The notes under the pieces were generated by a model. That model ran no database searches. It was not told the origin of the DNA and saw nothing but the letters and a program-made list of their open reading frames with translations. From NCBI GenBank assembly GCA_019321725.1, contig CM033113.1, forward strand, positions 1,736,001 through 1,800,000: a stretch of DNA of 64,000 nucleotides, given 5' to 3'. This DNA comes from Paulownia fortunei. Taxonomy: Eukaryota; Streptophyta; Magnoliopsida; Lamiales; Paulowniaceae. Positions 51,630-64,000 of the stretch are shown here, one piece after another. Positions within the stretch are counted from its first letter, which is position 1, and every line of letters begins with the position of its first letter. Position numbers and translations under genes: made by a program.

Positions 51630-52544
51630 CATAACTGCTGCAGATATCCTTAAGGAGCAAAAATAACAACTGCTGCAGACAAGAGGATTTGGTCAACTGA
51701 TGTCCATGTGAATTAAAGTGAGAACTATATTTGAATATAAGCTTCCATTATCAATTTCTCTGCTTTATAGAAACTACCACTTCTGTATCTGATTCTACCT
51801 AAGAACCTATATTTTGTATCTGTGTATTTCCTTACGACTTTCTGTTGTTTTAAGCCGTAATCAATTATCTTATTCAAAGCCTTCTTAGTTAATAGTTCAT
51901 GTGGCTCTTTTATAATGAATATTTATATAATTGGTCATGCCTTACACCCAAGAATGGTTTCAAGATAGTGATTGCTGCTATAGTCCAGATAATACTAACC
52001 TCCTTAAATAAATAAAAATAGAACAGAACTGAATTGAGTAGAACTGCAGTACAAGTTACTCATTCTTGTTAACATGATTCTTGTTAATGGAGGCCATGGT
52101 CAGCTTATCGCACTCAAGACTCCATCCAAGTATATATGCTTTCAGGCACGGGTTAAACCTTGCCTTAACATTATAGATGCACAAAATGTTTCCATGATCC
52201 CATGTTCACCAGGGGGTAAAAGATTCTACAAATACACCCCATATTAATCAATATAATTATTTTTTCTTTTAAAGAATCAGAATAGTGTGAATGCATCAAC
52301 TGGATGCATGGATGACACAAGGAGTAGCTCATCTAGGACTCACCAATTAAAGAACAGACAGAATACTCCTCTCTCTCCCCATAAAAACAGAGAAGGGAGA
52401 ATAAATAAACCCCCCAAAAAAGATCAAATTGAACCGGGTTTTCCACCGGATGCCTGGAACATTTACACAGCACAGTATCATCTTGCTGAACCAATTTGAT
52501 AGCTGGTAAGCTGGAAAACAAATGGTCATGGGGATCAGATGCTT

Positions 52545-55500
52545 TCAGTATCGGTCTGTATATGGAGTTCCATATACAATAAGGTAAGGCACAATGCGGA
52601 CAGCTGTGTCGATCGGTATCGCAAAATTCACCCCAGAGGATATTCCACTGCCTGCATTATGGTTCAAAATTAAATTTGTTTAGATTCAACTTGATATGGC
52701 TTAACATCCACAGTTTTAGTTCCTGTAGGACCGACTTTTATTAAGATTCATGGATACGACTTTGCAAAAAAACTAATTAGATCATCTCAACCTTCTTGAC
52801 TGGGTAACTAGTCTGGTAACACGAGAAAGAATAGTTTAGATGTATGAAAATCAAAGTTATATTGAAGATATATATAAAATAAACATGTGGTTTCTAGCAC
52901 GCCTGACTACTCAAGGTGGATAGTGTTCTCTGCAAGTGTTATGAATTTCACTTGCAAACAGTAAGTGAAAAATATTAGATGTACTAGATTAAAAACCACA
53001 GATTAAAAAGTTGTGAGCATGCAATCTGATTCCATATAAACAACAGTTGGAAATGTAGTACACTTGAAAATTTTCAGATAACATAGGTGTAGGAGAAAAA
53101 TGTCATTGATTCAGGGGGGACATCTAAGGACAAAGCAGGAAACCTAAGAGCAACGCACAAAGGAATTGATATAGAAAACAGTTGAAAGGAATTTCTTACA
53201 ATATCAAGCTCCCAAATTTTGTAGTCAAATTTCAGGTACAAGTTTCATATTTTGATATGCTCATAAAAATGATGCAATCATGTAGAAAGTATAAAAAAGA
53301 AGATATCTTTACCTTTGCGAGTAAATGTTGCTGTATTAACTCCAATAACATGACCATAGGAATCAATTAATGGTCCACCTGAATTCCCTGCACTAAGATC
53401 TATGCATCAGAACTGGAAATTTGATGCACCACAGATTCTTACGAGAAAATATACAAAATTCCGCACAAACAGTCCCTGCAACTAAATTCTCCAAGAAGCA
53501 TGTACTCATGAACCAATTAACATCAATTTTTTATGGTTGCTTGTGCACTTGTGCCGACAAAATTACCCAACTCATGAAATAGGAAAACAACCAGTGCGGT
53601 TAAGTATCCATCAGACTATCAATAGAAATTCATGCCAGAATATAAATGTTGATCTATTTACAGAATTTCCACTAAAAGCAACATGAATTTTCAAGAAATT
53701 CAAGAATTACCAGCATTAATAGCAGCATCGGTTTGAATTGCTCCTCGAATGGCTCTTCCATTTGGAGAGGGTATCTCTCTGCCCAATCCACTGATAACCT
53801 GCAATAGTTAAATTACGTCAAGTAACTAGTAGTAATAAAGCCAGCAATCAATTTGACCTTTTTGATTCCCATAAAATAATGTCTCTTCTGCAGGTCTGGT
53901 GTGGAAATTGAACATGAATTTGAGTTCCCGTACTCAAACAAGTTTGGTTATCTAGGTTATCTATGAATTAGTGCCAATAAAAGTTACAGATAGGCAAATA
54001 TCAATTAAATATTCCCATCCAAATACAACAGAGCTCACATTTTCACAAACTCACCCCTGTAGTTAGAGTATTCTCATATCCATATGGATTTCCAATTGCA
54101 AAGCAGCTCTGCCCCACTTGTAATTCACGAGATGTCCCAATTGTCACTGGCTTTAACTCATTTCCTACCGCATCAACCTGCCACATAATTAGGTAAACCA
54201 CATTTGAAAGAATTTAATAAGTGCATGTAGTCAACTGCTTAAATAATGAAAAATTATTTTGAGACAAAATGTAATTGCCATAACTGGTCGAAATTACAAT
54301 ACAGCAGTAAACCCTTTTTAACTTCAACTACTAAATTTCAAATGGCCTGTACAAGCTATTTATACAAATCCCTATTCTCTTTGCAATACACTGTTTGGTT
54401 CACATGATATTCTATTCCTCTTGCTCCATTGATCACATAAATACCCTCTCCTTCTCCTTTGGCTTAGATAAAGGAAGCTATTGGCACTATATGTTAATGT
54501 GGTCCATATCTTGGCTCTCATCAATTGAACTTGGCATTGTTTGTGACGGAAGAATATAACACTAAGATAGATGTTAAAAAATGTATATACTTGTTAACCT
54601 CAATTCTCAATAAATGACTTACTACACAAATCCAAGAATTTGGGGAAGCAAATCAACAGAATTTGAGGATAATGGATGAAGAGAAACACAAAAATGTAGT
54701 TGCTGGGGCTTTATATGCTTAGCAGCATGATTACTATAGACACTAAATGCCAACCTTAAGAACAGCCAGGTCATAGTCTGGATCAAAACCAACTATATTG
54801 CCTTCTCTAGTAATGTTGTTGCCTCCAGAATCAACTAAAGATATCTGAAAAAGCATACAAACAAAAACGTTCTTACATATGAAAAAGACTATATCAAATG
54901 AACAGAGAATAATTAATGCTGAAATTCCATTGAAATAAACAATACAAGATTACAAGGTAGTGAAATAAAAAATACATAAACAGAACCTTACAACGTTGTA
55001 AGCCACTCCTATCTGTTGCCAATTTGGAAACTACATGGTAATTAGTTACCTGTTAAAAAAGACAAGTGGCTTAAGATAAAATGATTACTCCTCTGGCAAC
55101 AAATCATGCAAATGATGCGGAGTAACATAATCTAAAGTGACTAGATGCTTGTGCTTTTGAGATATGGTCCATCCAGTTTCCTGCTAATATATACAAGATG
55201 TAGAGAGAAAGTATCTTGTAAAAATGGATTGCCAGATGTTGACAGGCAAAGCAAAATACAACCTACTCTCTAAAAATGCAGACATATTATAAATTTTATT
55301 CCTCAGGAAATCACAAGTATGGGCTAATGATACCATATCAAATCATGAACAATATGATGTTTCGTAAATTCAATCATAGCGAAATTGAAGGCGTTTCTTG
55401 AAATTCAATGTTCACATTCATGGTATCCTGAAGCTTATAAACAAAAGAAGTTGAATGATAACTTTCCAAAAGAAAATTGATTCAAGATTATAAAGGGCCT

Positions 55501-56375
55501 GTATGGACAAGATAAAGACAAATCAAAATATGCATATGTTGGGAATGTTGAGTTAAAATATCCGGACAAAAACGAAGAACATACAATGTGACCAAATTTA
55601 TCCCAGATAAAACCAGAACCAGTCCCTTCCACTTTTGCGTTCTCATCCTCAGCTATACCATTTTCAGAAGTGCTATTGGGGATTTTAGTTAACTCAAGGT
55701 CCTTGATAAAAACAACAGAAGATGAAGTTTCCTACAAGTTAAACAAAATTGAGTGAGTAGGAGAAAAACTAGTTAAAGAAATCATTTGGCACAGTACCAA
55801 ATTTGAATTGAAAACAAGATGTCAGCACCTATCAAGTTCAACGCGAGAAACAATAGGTAAATGCAGTAGACCAAGAGTTATTGCATCATCCAGAATTCTT
55901 TTCAAGATTATCAAGATTTTGTGCTTATGCAATCTATTTTGTCAGAGTAAAATCCTCATCTTCATTAAAGATGTTCCTGTACAGTTGACATCGCAGTAAC
56001 AAAAGGGCCACTCAAAATAATCTAAAAGAATACGATCTTCTTCTTCTTCTTCTTCATGGCATGTACAACTGTAATTAAGTGTAAATCGACCACAAACTTG
56101 TAAATTGCAGGTTCAAACTGTAAAACCTGGAAGATTTGAACGACTCGAGTTTCTTCTTGATCAAGTTCATCCACTTCTTGGGCAATGGCAGATGGAAACG
56201 TGGAAAGATTTGGATTTTGATGCATCCGCAAATAAGAGGTCAGCAAAGAAGAAGTAAAGATTAAAGATTTTCGCCTTGTTAAACAAAGGGTGTTGTTTGA
56301 ATTTGAAGAAGAAGAGGGAGTTTGTTGGGTTGGGATTGGAGATGGTACACACATGAGAAAGCCCAACTTCGCCAT
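52545..56375 (-). CDS. DEG5: thylakoid-lumen serine protease DEG5
   Basis: This is a trypsin-fold HtrA protease without a PDZ domain. In plants it pairs with DEG8 on the lumen side of the thylakoid and helps degrade photodamaged D1 of photosystem II. Eight exons: 56127-56375, 55585-55731, 54987-55049, 54755-54844, 54055-54177, 53711-53798, 53313-53387, 52545-52651. They total 942 nt (313 aa, normal for DEG5) with no frame break. The N-terminus is Ser/Asn-rich, then has twin arginines (TRRKSLIF, R34-R35) before a hydrophobic stretch, fitting a two-part chloroplast/lumen transit peptide with a Tat-type signal. The catalytic triad is complete: His137 (VTNYHVV), Asp178 (DYDLAVLK) and Ser256 (AGNSGGPLID). 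It ends soon after VNFAIPIDTAVRIVPYLI, which excludes the PDZ-bearing DEG1 and DEG8. Confidence 0.95.
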
Positions 56376-56399
56376 TGCTGGTTTGAATCTTTACTTTCT

Positions 56400-59300
56400 T
56401 TAAGTAATAAATGTTTGTTGTTCATGTAAGGAAAATATATGTGGGAGGGGATAAGAGACTCGGCCTTTAGGCACGTGTCGTAAAAGGGACAAAACACACG
56501 CTAAAAAAAAAAGAATGTGAAAAAGCAACAATATTAAAATTGTCATTAATATTAAATGATAATATTTTTTACATATTATAAAAATAATATATAATTTAAG
56601 AGTAACAAAAATTATATAAAAATATCACTATTAATAATTAGTGAAAAAAATTATATATAATAAACAATTTATATTACTAATTATCAGTGTTCATATATAA
56701 CTATTTATCAACAGTAATAATATAGAACATTATTGCTATTATTAAATTTTTGAAAATGATATTATTAGACAACACAACAATTGTTGTCACTTAATTGTGT
56801 ATTTAATGATAACTTTGATATTATTATTAAATATTTTGTCATTAATATTATTATTATTATCATCATTTTATAAATCTGCCCAAATATCATCAAAATGGAA
56901 CCAAAAGATTGATGGTTAAAATGATCTGTTTGAATTTGAATAGATGTTTTACAAATTTGATACTAGACAAAAGGCGACTTTTTAAGTTTAGAATTTTTAG
57001 GACCCAAAAAATTATTAAGAATTATTTTATTTTCAAACAAAATAATTACTACTTTATTTTTAAAAATATCACTATCATGAAGAAAATGCATCATACAAAT
57101 TCATCAATATCTTTCATAATCACAAGTGTACTTGTTGCCAATTTTCATCAAAGCCAAATAGAGAAAAAACAATTTTGTACAATTTTTACTAAAATTCAAG
57201 TTTCAAACATACCCTAAATTGTTCATGCAAAACTTAGTTATGTTTGGTTTTTATTTTCGTTTTCTATGTTCATGATTTCAAAAATTCAAAATGCAAAACC
57301 ATGATTTTCTTTTTTTTGGTAATAAAATTTGGGCTAAGTAACACACTCATTTTCATCTTTATTTTTTAAACCTATGACGCGGATATCCCATGTTTAAAAA
57401 GTTCCTTACCCTGAAAAAATAAATCAATTAAATATGTTTTATTCTTTTTATATATCAAACCATCTTGTCAACTCATATAATTAACCTTTAAATTGGTGTT
57501 ATTAAATCTTTTAAACTTTACTGCTCCTAGACATTCTTATTCTTGTACAAAACTTGAGTGCATATTATTTTCAATTGTTCAAAGGAAAATAAAATAAAAT
57601 ATAAGTGCGCACAAGTTAAATTCAATATTTGATTGCATACCTAATTATATATTGGCAACAATTATACATCTGGATAACATAGGCCAGATCATTAAAAATT
57701 AAAATGGCACGAATTTATTGTGTGGTTGGGCCTGGGCTCAGATCTAAGAACACAAGAAACCCAATCAATAGGGTTGGGCTTGTTCAGGTTTCCTTTGGGC
57801 TTGTTTCACTCTCGACCTTTCGGTTTAGCTGAGAGAGTACTGTGTACTCTGTACCTCCTTCCTTTGTTTTTTGAGAGCAATATAAATAGCACAAAGACTT
57901 TATACTCGCTTTATTATTAATAGGGGAAATTTAAAATATATTCTTTTGGTTTGGGTTTGTAATTTCTCCGTTGCTGTTCTTTCCGATTTCTATCGTTCCA
58001 ATTTATACGTATTTCACAGCTTGATTTGAAATTTTCTCAACCCCTACTGTATTCCAGTTTATTAGTCTTAAAAAATCATTTACAACGATGAATATAATCT
58101 AATTAGATCTTTAAACGGCAATTTTCTTTTTCTATTTTTTCTAAATCGAATCAAAAAATTGAACTAGTACTTAAGTGAATGCAAAGGAAATAAAAAAGAA
58201 CCATTAGCATAATTTGAGTAGTTAATCACGTAAGCGCGTGTTTACTTTAGGTTATTTTTCTGATAAAATAAAATAAAAATTTAATACTTTTTAATTCAGT
58301 AGGCCGCTTGATTAAATTGAGAAATTTGGATTAAAAAAATCAATTTTACCAAAATTAAATATTTGAGAACTCAATTACAATTAGGCAGTGTAGAGCAAAA
58401 TATAACAATCTTTTTAAACACTATGATATGCCCTTAGTCTTTTCATCAAATTAATTATTCACTGAGAAATCGACTTTTGAAAACTATAAACACACAGTGC
58501 TTTGAATAAGTTGATTAAGTTTATTTTTTTTAAATATTCGTGAAAGATTTTCTAAAAGTTACAAGAAATACTAGTCTAAACAAAACATGCCCTATTAATG
58601 ACTATTATTTGTTTCAGTTAGCAGTCAGAGTTGTCATTTTTGTTTAAAAAAGAATAGGAATTATTTCCAAAAACAAATAATATGTCCCACGCAATCTTGA
58701 AATTAAGAGTTGTACTCAATATACAGTAAATCAAGAGATTCAGTTGTTACCTACTTTTTAATACGATTGATTGTTTGAATTTCAGTGATAAATTCATTAT
58801 TGAATTATGAATTAATTTTATTAATTATATTCAGCTAGAGACCTGTTGATGCCACTCTTACAAATTTAGACCACTAATAATTCTGTGGTCAATCAAAAAA
58901 TCCATATTAAGATTAATATCTGAATTGATACATACCAATTCCATTCCTCAACTTTAATTTCCCAGAAGATTGATTTATTTGTCTTTATTTTGGTTGTCGG
59001 AGGAAATTCTTGGCGCGCGACCATAGGTACAGCAGTACAACAAGTCGGCTAATATTGATTAAATCTTACGTACTCCTATATATATATATATTTTTTTTTT
59101 AAAGAACTTAATTTAAAATCTAGCTGATATTTCATCTGTTTTCATCTTAGGTCAAAAATCTCATAGTTGATTATTCTTATGAAGTTACATGACCAAATAT
59201 ATATATATATATTGCAGTGAAGTTATTATATCTTAGCAATTTTGTTGACCTGTACTAGAAGTTAAGAGACTATCAATTGGGCAATCAATTTTTACCTAGC

Positions 59301-59640
59301 TAGTATGAATTTTTGATATAGTCACACGATTATAGTGCTCAGAATAAAATAATAGATTTAGAAAATACATTCAATACATACCGTAAGATCTACAAGATTA
59401 TTATGTAAATTATCTAAACGCTCATATTTGACAATGTCACGAGGATGAACACATACTAGGCATATAAATTGATTGCTAATTGAGTAGAAATCTGAATCTA
59501 ACATACATGAAAACTCTGCAACGATCAACAATCTCGAAGGCTTGAGTCACATCTGGAAAATAACATTGAGCACGAGGACATGCAAGATGAAAACAAAATG
59601 GTGATAGCCAACAACTTTTGTCTACATTCGGTGCAGCTCC
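56400..59640. other. AT-rich intergenic region
   Basis: 56.5-57.7 kb and 58.0-59.4 kb are AT-rich with no recognisable gene. A patch at about 57720-57920 is less AT-rich, with repeated gttgggctt phrases and a gagcaatataaatag stretch, and could be an old LTR or promoter fragment, but no ends, primer site or coding trace were found. Confidence 0.4.
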
Positions 59641-59641
59641 A

Positions 59642-60481
59642 TCAGTTTTGTGGTCGGTTGCTGGCTGCTTGAAGCCTAATCTCCCTGTTAAACCTTCGAA
59701 TAAATTCCTCAACTCTTCTGTTCAGTTCTTCATCCGACATTCTTGAAAACTCGTTTTCTTCTAACCTCGGCTCCTCATGTCTCTCAGACAATGTCCTCCG
59801 CAAAATCATTTTTTCCTCATTTTCTGCCGCAGCTGCTGTCAAGATTGCTTTCTCCGAATTACTAGGAACACGTTTTTCTGCTTCCCGTTTCCTTACTTCA
59901 CCGCGGGCTCCATTTTCAAATTCAGGATTCACAGTTCTGATGATCACTTCTCGCTTTTTCTTCTCGACTTTTTTATTGGGTTTTTCTACCTGATCATCTT
60001 TTTCGTTGGTTATGAAAATTTCATGTTTTTTTTCCAGGGCTTCTTGATTCTTACTATGATCAGCTACCACGCCTATTATTTTTTCACGAGGTTCTTCATC
60101 AACTTCTTGTCTACGATATTTTGGCATTGTTTTCTGGTCAATTCTCACGTACTGTGTCTCGTAAGAGGGAGCACTCTTTGCTCTCATATTGTTTTTACTG
60201 TATTCGTCATAAAAATAATGCTCTTTCGAAGAAGAAGAAGAAGAGAAGGCACCAAAATCAGCTGCAATGATGAGAATGAGGGTGTTTGATATAATAAACC
60301 AGAATTTGGTGGTACACAGAAGAGTTGAAGGTGAGAGGTTGAAGACATAGAATACGGAAATGTAAATGAAAACAGACAACATGAATGCCCACAAGGATTC
60401 CAGATTGGCGTTCTTGGGGTTCTTTTTGAATTTTTCGAAATTCAGGGAACTCTCTGTGTAATTTAAAAATGGCATGGTCAT
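59642..60481 (-). CDS. DUF4408/DUF761-type membrane protein
   Basis: A single exon of 279 codons. The first ATG (60481) gives MTMPFLNYTE; a second ATG two codons later is an equal candidate. Two hydrophobic segments (about 30-48, LWAFMLSVFIYISVFYVF, and 59-78) fit the N-terminal DUF4408 membrane region. A long charged middle (Lys/Glu-rich, about 110-240) follows. The C-terminus has the DUF761 signature, FSRMSDEELNRRVEEFIRRF (about 247-266). Plant proteins with this pairing are often called cotton fibre expressed proteins; their biochemical role is unknown. No partner gene is apparent nearby. Confidence 0.8.
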   Translation of the reverse strand: MTMPFLNYTESSLNFEKFKKNPKNANLESLWAFMLSVFIYISVFYVFNLSPSTLLCTTKFWFIISNTLILIIAADFGAFSSSSSSKEHYFYDEYSKNNMRAKSAPSYETQYVRIDQKTMPKYRRQEVDEEPREKIIGVVADHSKNQEALEKKHEIFITNEKDDQVEKPNKKVEKKKREVIIRTVNPEFENGARGEVRKREAEKRVPSNSEKAILTAAAAENEEKMILRRTLSERHEEPRLEENEFSRMSDEELNRRVEEFIRRFNREIRLQAASNRPQN

Positions 60482-60598
60482 TTTAGGAGAATTGGGGAGG
60501 GGTGCGGGGGGGGGGGGTGGTTAATTAAAGAACTGATCAGGGAAATTTAGCAGCTAGGATTTATGAAAGTGGTTGGTGGATTTGCAGTTGAAGAGGAG

Positions 60599-60606
60599 TA
60601 TTTATA
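60599..60606 (-). promoter_or_regulatory. TATA box of the DUF761 gene
   Basis: On the minus strand this reads TATAAATA, about 120 bases upstream of the start codon at 60481. The inferred 5' UTR contains a run of about 13 C residues (G on the plus strand, 60509-60521). Confidence 0.6.
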
Positions 60607-60619
60607 GGGTGATTTGAAT

Positions 60620-63238
60620 GGAAAGGGACTGGCAGTACTCTTGTACTATTATGCATGTTAGAGATGAAGTTGGCTAATAATTGAGTAGTCTGAAATTACA
60701 TTTTTACCCTTCGTTTATTCAGATTTTTCCCTCTCTCTCTCAATGATTGCAAGATTTAGCTGCTCTCTAAGATTGTATATATTTGCTATTTAAGTATCTC
60801 GTTATAATAAAATAGGATATTTGGCTTTTATTTATACACTTAGTATCTCATTATCAATTTTTGGGTTCAACAGAGTATTTGATGGAATTTAAATGCATAC
60901 AATTTTGAAATATATATGTTTTTCTTTTGAGAGAGAAAGATGAATAGTTGTTGATAAAATAAAAAATAAAAAATAAAACTGTGTGCTGTTAAAAGGTCAG
61001 TTATCTACAATATTAGTGGTGTTTGAACTTGGAAATAATGAAACTTAAAAAATACTCCAATAATTAGCTAAAATTAAAATTATTACAGCGTTTGATTTGA
61101 GTTTTCCTTCTCTCAAATCATTTGGTAGCAGATGACTTTTTATTCAGCAGAAGATGCAGAGGGATGTTTTATTTAAAATTTACTTGGATGATTGAACAGA
61201 TCATAATACTGCTTAAAAACAAACATTTTACTGCTGATCGTACATAAATTAAGATAATTAAGAATTAAGATCAAATTTTTTTCTTTATTATGTAATCATT
61301 GCAAGACTTCTAGCTCAATCTTTATCCCTTCAAGCTTAGTTTTCACGCTTTGATACTTAAATCCACGAAATGAGGTTTGCGAATGACCCCATCTTCCAAA
61401 AGTCTGCACAAACATCGCCCATCTTATGCACATAATTATGAATGTGGACCTCCCATTTATTTTTTTATTTTCTTGTATTACAAGTGTACGCATAGAAATT
61501 TATTTTAGGACAAAAAATTTAGATGACGTGGCTATCCAATCATACAACATAGTCCATTGAATTTTTGCCACGTATGATATTAGTGATGTATATATAACAC
61601 ATTTTAAGGTAATATTTATATTGTATTTGTTATATTTGATGTATTGATAAATATCAAATATTCTATTTTATAAAAAATATGATATTTGTACGATGAATAT
61701 ATAAAAATATAACATTTTAACACTTAACATTTTAATTATGGTCGCCCATCTTGCCACTAAAGTATTAACAATGAACCCTCACAATAAGGAGATCTTTTCT
61801 AACATAACATAGTTTAAGGATTATAATTCCTTAGCGTAAGTTCAAGATTCTTGGCCTAAGTCGTAGGGATTTTCATATTTTAGTGTTTGGACAGGGGGAC
61901 TAATACAATATGAGGTTGGGTACGTGGCATTTGTCCATCAATTGTTTATCTTGCGTAGTTAGATTAGCTAATGATTTATTATGCACTTTTTAATCATGTT
62001 TAAGCAACTGAATTCTTTAAGAAAACTCAAAAACAATTATTACAATGAAAAGGTAAAGAGGATTTGAAAATACTTCGATGGAAATTTTGACTTTGAAGGT
62101 CAATTAGGCTTTTTCTGAATGCACTTGGGCTTACGCCCAAAAACTGGACGTTAACCAATTACTGAAAGGCAAATGAGTAATGGCCCACGGGCTATGAGGC
62201 ATCAAAGCCCGCTTTCTATTGTTCCCGGATTTATGAAGAACCCGTTTAGTTGTTCTTTTTTTGTATTTTATTTTCATATTTTTGGTATTTTTAGAATTAA
62301 AAAATAATTTTACTAAATTTTCATGCAAACTTAAAATATATTTTGATTTATTATAATTTTATGTTGAGTATACATGTTTAAAAATTAAAATATATATTTA
62401 TTTTATGGTGCTTTATGTATAAAAATACGTGAACTATTAACTTAAAAAAATTTAGCAGGTATATTTTTATTTCAAAATTCGACCATAATTTTTTTTTGAA
62501 AATGATAGTAAGGGATATATTTATGAAAATAGGTTAAATAAGTACATTTTTAAAGTTTCAAATAATTAAATTTGAGCTGGTAAAATTGAACTTTGTAACG
62601 CACTGCATATTTATTTATAAAACCAAAAAATAAACAAAACCTTAAAACTGCCTTTGATTCGATGGGAAACTTACTTAAATTAATAATACTCTATGCTTCA
62701 TTTAATTATATTTTTCTTTTTCCTTCTCATTTTCCTCGCCCAAACATAACATAAATGTAAAATAAAAAAGGCGTTGATGTCTTGTATAAAACAACAGGGC
62801 CCCGGAGATGTTGCAGTCAGTAAAACTTGCTCATCGGCATGTCTGTATCATAAGAACAGGTAAGACCAGAGCCATGTCCCATCATATAACAACACAGTTT
62901 TGAATAATAATTTAAATTTTGACTGTCCTGACAATTATTTTTTTCTTTTTCTCACTATATAACAACTGTGTTCCCTCCCAGCATCTCATCCTTTTGCATG
63001 CTTCCCTATGCCATCACACTCGTAGTTCCTAATATGGCAAACAAAGTTCCCATCTTAGGGTTTCCATAACTTTCCATGCAGCCTTATCACTGACATAAGG
63101 CTGCGTATGTATGCCAAACCCATATTGTACATCACTACAACACATTGGTGTACTTATATAATTCTGTGATTCATGAAGCACAGTTTTTCCCAATTTCATG
63201 TACAAACTTTGAGTGAGAACATTTGTTTCTCTCACTAG
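60620..63238. other. AT-rich intergenic region, with the LRR promoter at its right end
   Basis: There is no recognisable gene from 60.6 to 62.9 kb, which is mainly AT-rich with scattered short open frames. TATATAA at 62956-62962 lies about 280 bases before the LRR start and may be its TATA box. Confidence 0.4.
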
Positions 63239-64000
63239 ATGGCTTTTTTGTCTCTTCTTCTTGTGGGGGTTCTTGTGTTTTTGGCAGCTAATGGAGTGAT
63301 GTGTTTTGATATTGGTGGTGGTGGTGGTGGCGGCGGCAGCGGAGTGGATATGGAAGAGGAGGAGCTTTTTGGGCTTTTTGAGGTAATGAGCTCACTTTTG
63401 GAAGACCCCACTTGGGCCCAAATGCATCCCCTACCATGCACTGACACCCCATGGCCCGGTGTGGAGTGTGAGCTTCTGGAAGAAACTTCAATCTTTCATG
63501 TCACCAAGATTCATGTTGGGGCAGATGTTGTTAACCCACCTTGCAAAGCTTCTGCTAAAATATCAGAATCTCTCCTCAAATTGCCTTACCTCAAAACTCT
63601 TTCTTTGATAAACTGTTTCACTAAATCACCAGTTTCTTTGAGCAAACCACTGTTTGGATCTCTGTCTTTCTTAGAGCATTTGGCTCTTGAGTCCAATCCC
63701 AGCCTCTCTGGAGAAATTCCTTCCAGTATATCAAATCTTGTAAGTTTGAAAATTCTGTGCTTGTCACAGAACAATCTGAGTGGTGAAATCCCAAAAGAGA
63801 TTGGAGGGCTGGTTAACTTGCAACAGCTTGATCTCAATCACAACAATTTGAGTGGTTCAATTCCTGAAGAAATTGGAAGCCTGGAAAGGTTGGCCATTCT
63901 GGATATTAGCTGGAACTCTTTGCAAGAAGCGGTGCCTAGTTCAATAGGTGGGTTGCAGTTTCTTGAAAAGATTGATTTAGGCTCGAACAAACTTCAAGGA
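63239..64000 (+). CDS. leucine-rich-repeat protein, PII-2-like (5' part, cut by window)
   Basis: Open for 254 codons from ATG 63239 to the window edge. Residues 1-22 (MAFLSLLLVGVLVFLAANGV) form a clear signal peptide. A Gly run (26-33) and an acidic stretch precede an N-cap region with PCTDTPWPGVEC. LRRs start near residue 116 (LPYLKTLSL) and repeat about every 24 residues in the plant extracellular form LxxLxLxxNxLSGxIPxxIG (for example 166-190 and 190-214). The N-terminal layout resembles Piriformospora-insensitive protein 2, a secreted or membrane-anchored LRR protein without a kinase. A receptor kinase cannot be excluded because the C-terminus is outside the window. Confidence 0.85.
   Translation, partial: MAFLSLLLVGVLVFLAANGVMCFDIGGGGGGGGSGVDMEEEELFGLFEVMSSLLEDPTWAQMHPLPCTDTPWPGVECELLEETSIFHVTKIHVGADVVNPPCKASAKISESLLKLPYLKTLSLINCFTKSPVSLSKPLFGSLSFLEHLALESNPSLSGEIPSSISNLVSLKILCLSQNNLSGEIPKEIGGLVNLQQLDLNHNNLSGSIPEEIGSLERLAILDISWNSLQEAVPSSIGGLQFLEKIDLGSNKLQG

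Noticed and set aside
52287..52499. 70-codon plus-strand open frame between LSM and DEG5
   Set aside because: Low-complexity Ser/Asn/Lys sequence in the convergent 3' UTR region.
57712..57950. Possible solo LTR
   Set aside because: The texture is suggestive but no terminal TG/CA pair, target duplication or retrotransposon coding trace could be defined.
1..64000. tRNA, rRNA, common conserved microRNA precursors
   Set aside because: No T-loop plus acceptor arrangement, rRNA block or mature sequence of the microRNA families I know was seen, apart from the miR403 target sites.
1..64000. A wholly new multi-gene system
   Set aside because: The recognised genes belong to known plant families with unrelated roles; nothing in their order or spacing shows a joint function beyond conserved synteny.

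Overview
This is plant nuclear DNA, most likely from a eudicot and probably an asterid, although the species cannot be fixed from the sequence. Genes have many GT-AG introns, intergenic DNA is very AT-rich, and products include a thylakoid-lumen protease, a plant KH protein and an AGO2-clade Argonaute with a miR403 site. Coordinates below come from manual splicing guided by protein-family knowledge; no search was run. Layout, left to right: (1) 1-5.2 kb is mostly non-coding, with one possible terminal exon. (2) 5.2-6.4 kb, minus: a single-exon F-box gene of the At4g18380/At5g46170 type. (3) 6.6-13 kb: AT-rich intergenic DNA with a small tandem repeat and a G-rich tract. (4) 13.4-20.2 kb, minus: ornithine delta-aminotransferase in ten exons, full length but with two single-base frameshifts. 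(5) 24.4-29.4 kb, minus: a seven-coding-exon protein with five KH domains (At4g18375 type). (6) 30.8-34.3 kb, plus: a decayed 'LIN-like' putative E3 ligase gene with stops and frameshifts. (7) 35.3-39.8 kb, minus: an intact AGO2-clade Argonaute (1020 aa, DDD catalytic residues) with a miR403-complementary site in the 3' UTR. (8) 43.2-46.9 kb, minus: a second, broken AGO2 copy that has lost nearly all of its PAZ-bearing exon, carries a minisatellite and a small transposon-like insertion, and keeps a damaged miR403 site. (9) 50-51.6 kb, plus: a small LSM/NAA38-like gene. (10) 52.5-56.4 kb, minus: the chloroplast protease DEG5 in eight exons, intact. (11) 59.6-60.5 kb, minus: a DUF4408/DUF761-type membrane protein. 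(12) 63.2 kb to the right edge, plus: the start of a PII-2-like leucine-rich-repeat protein, cut by the window. The genes are not an operon and need not cooperate. Their arrangement is still informative: F-box, OAT, KH, LSM and DEG5 recall two Arabidopsis blocks (around At5g46170-At5g46190 and At4g18370-At4g18380), as if this window kept the unsplit ancestral order, with the LIN-like relic and the Argonaute pair lying between KH and LSM. No wholly new system was recognised. The most interesting signals are the AGO2/pseudo-AGO2 pair with one intact and one centrally damaged miR403 site, the frameshifted OAT, and a ~90-bp element repeated in the same orientation just upstream of two genes.
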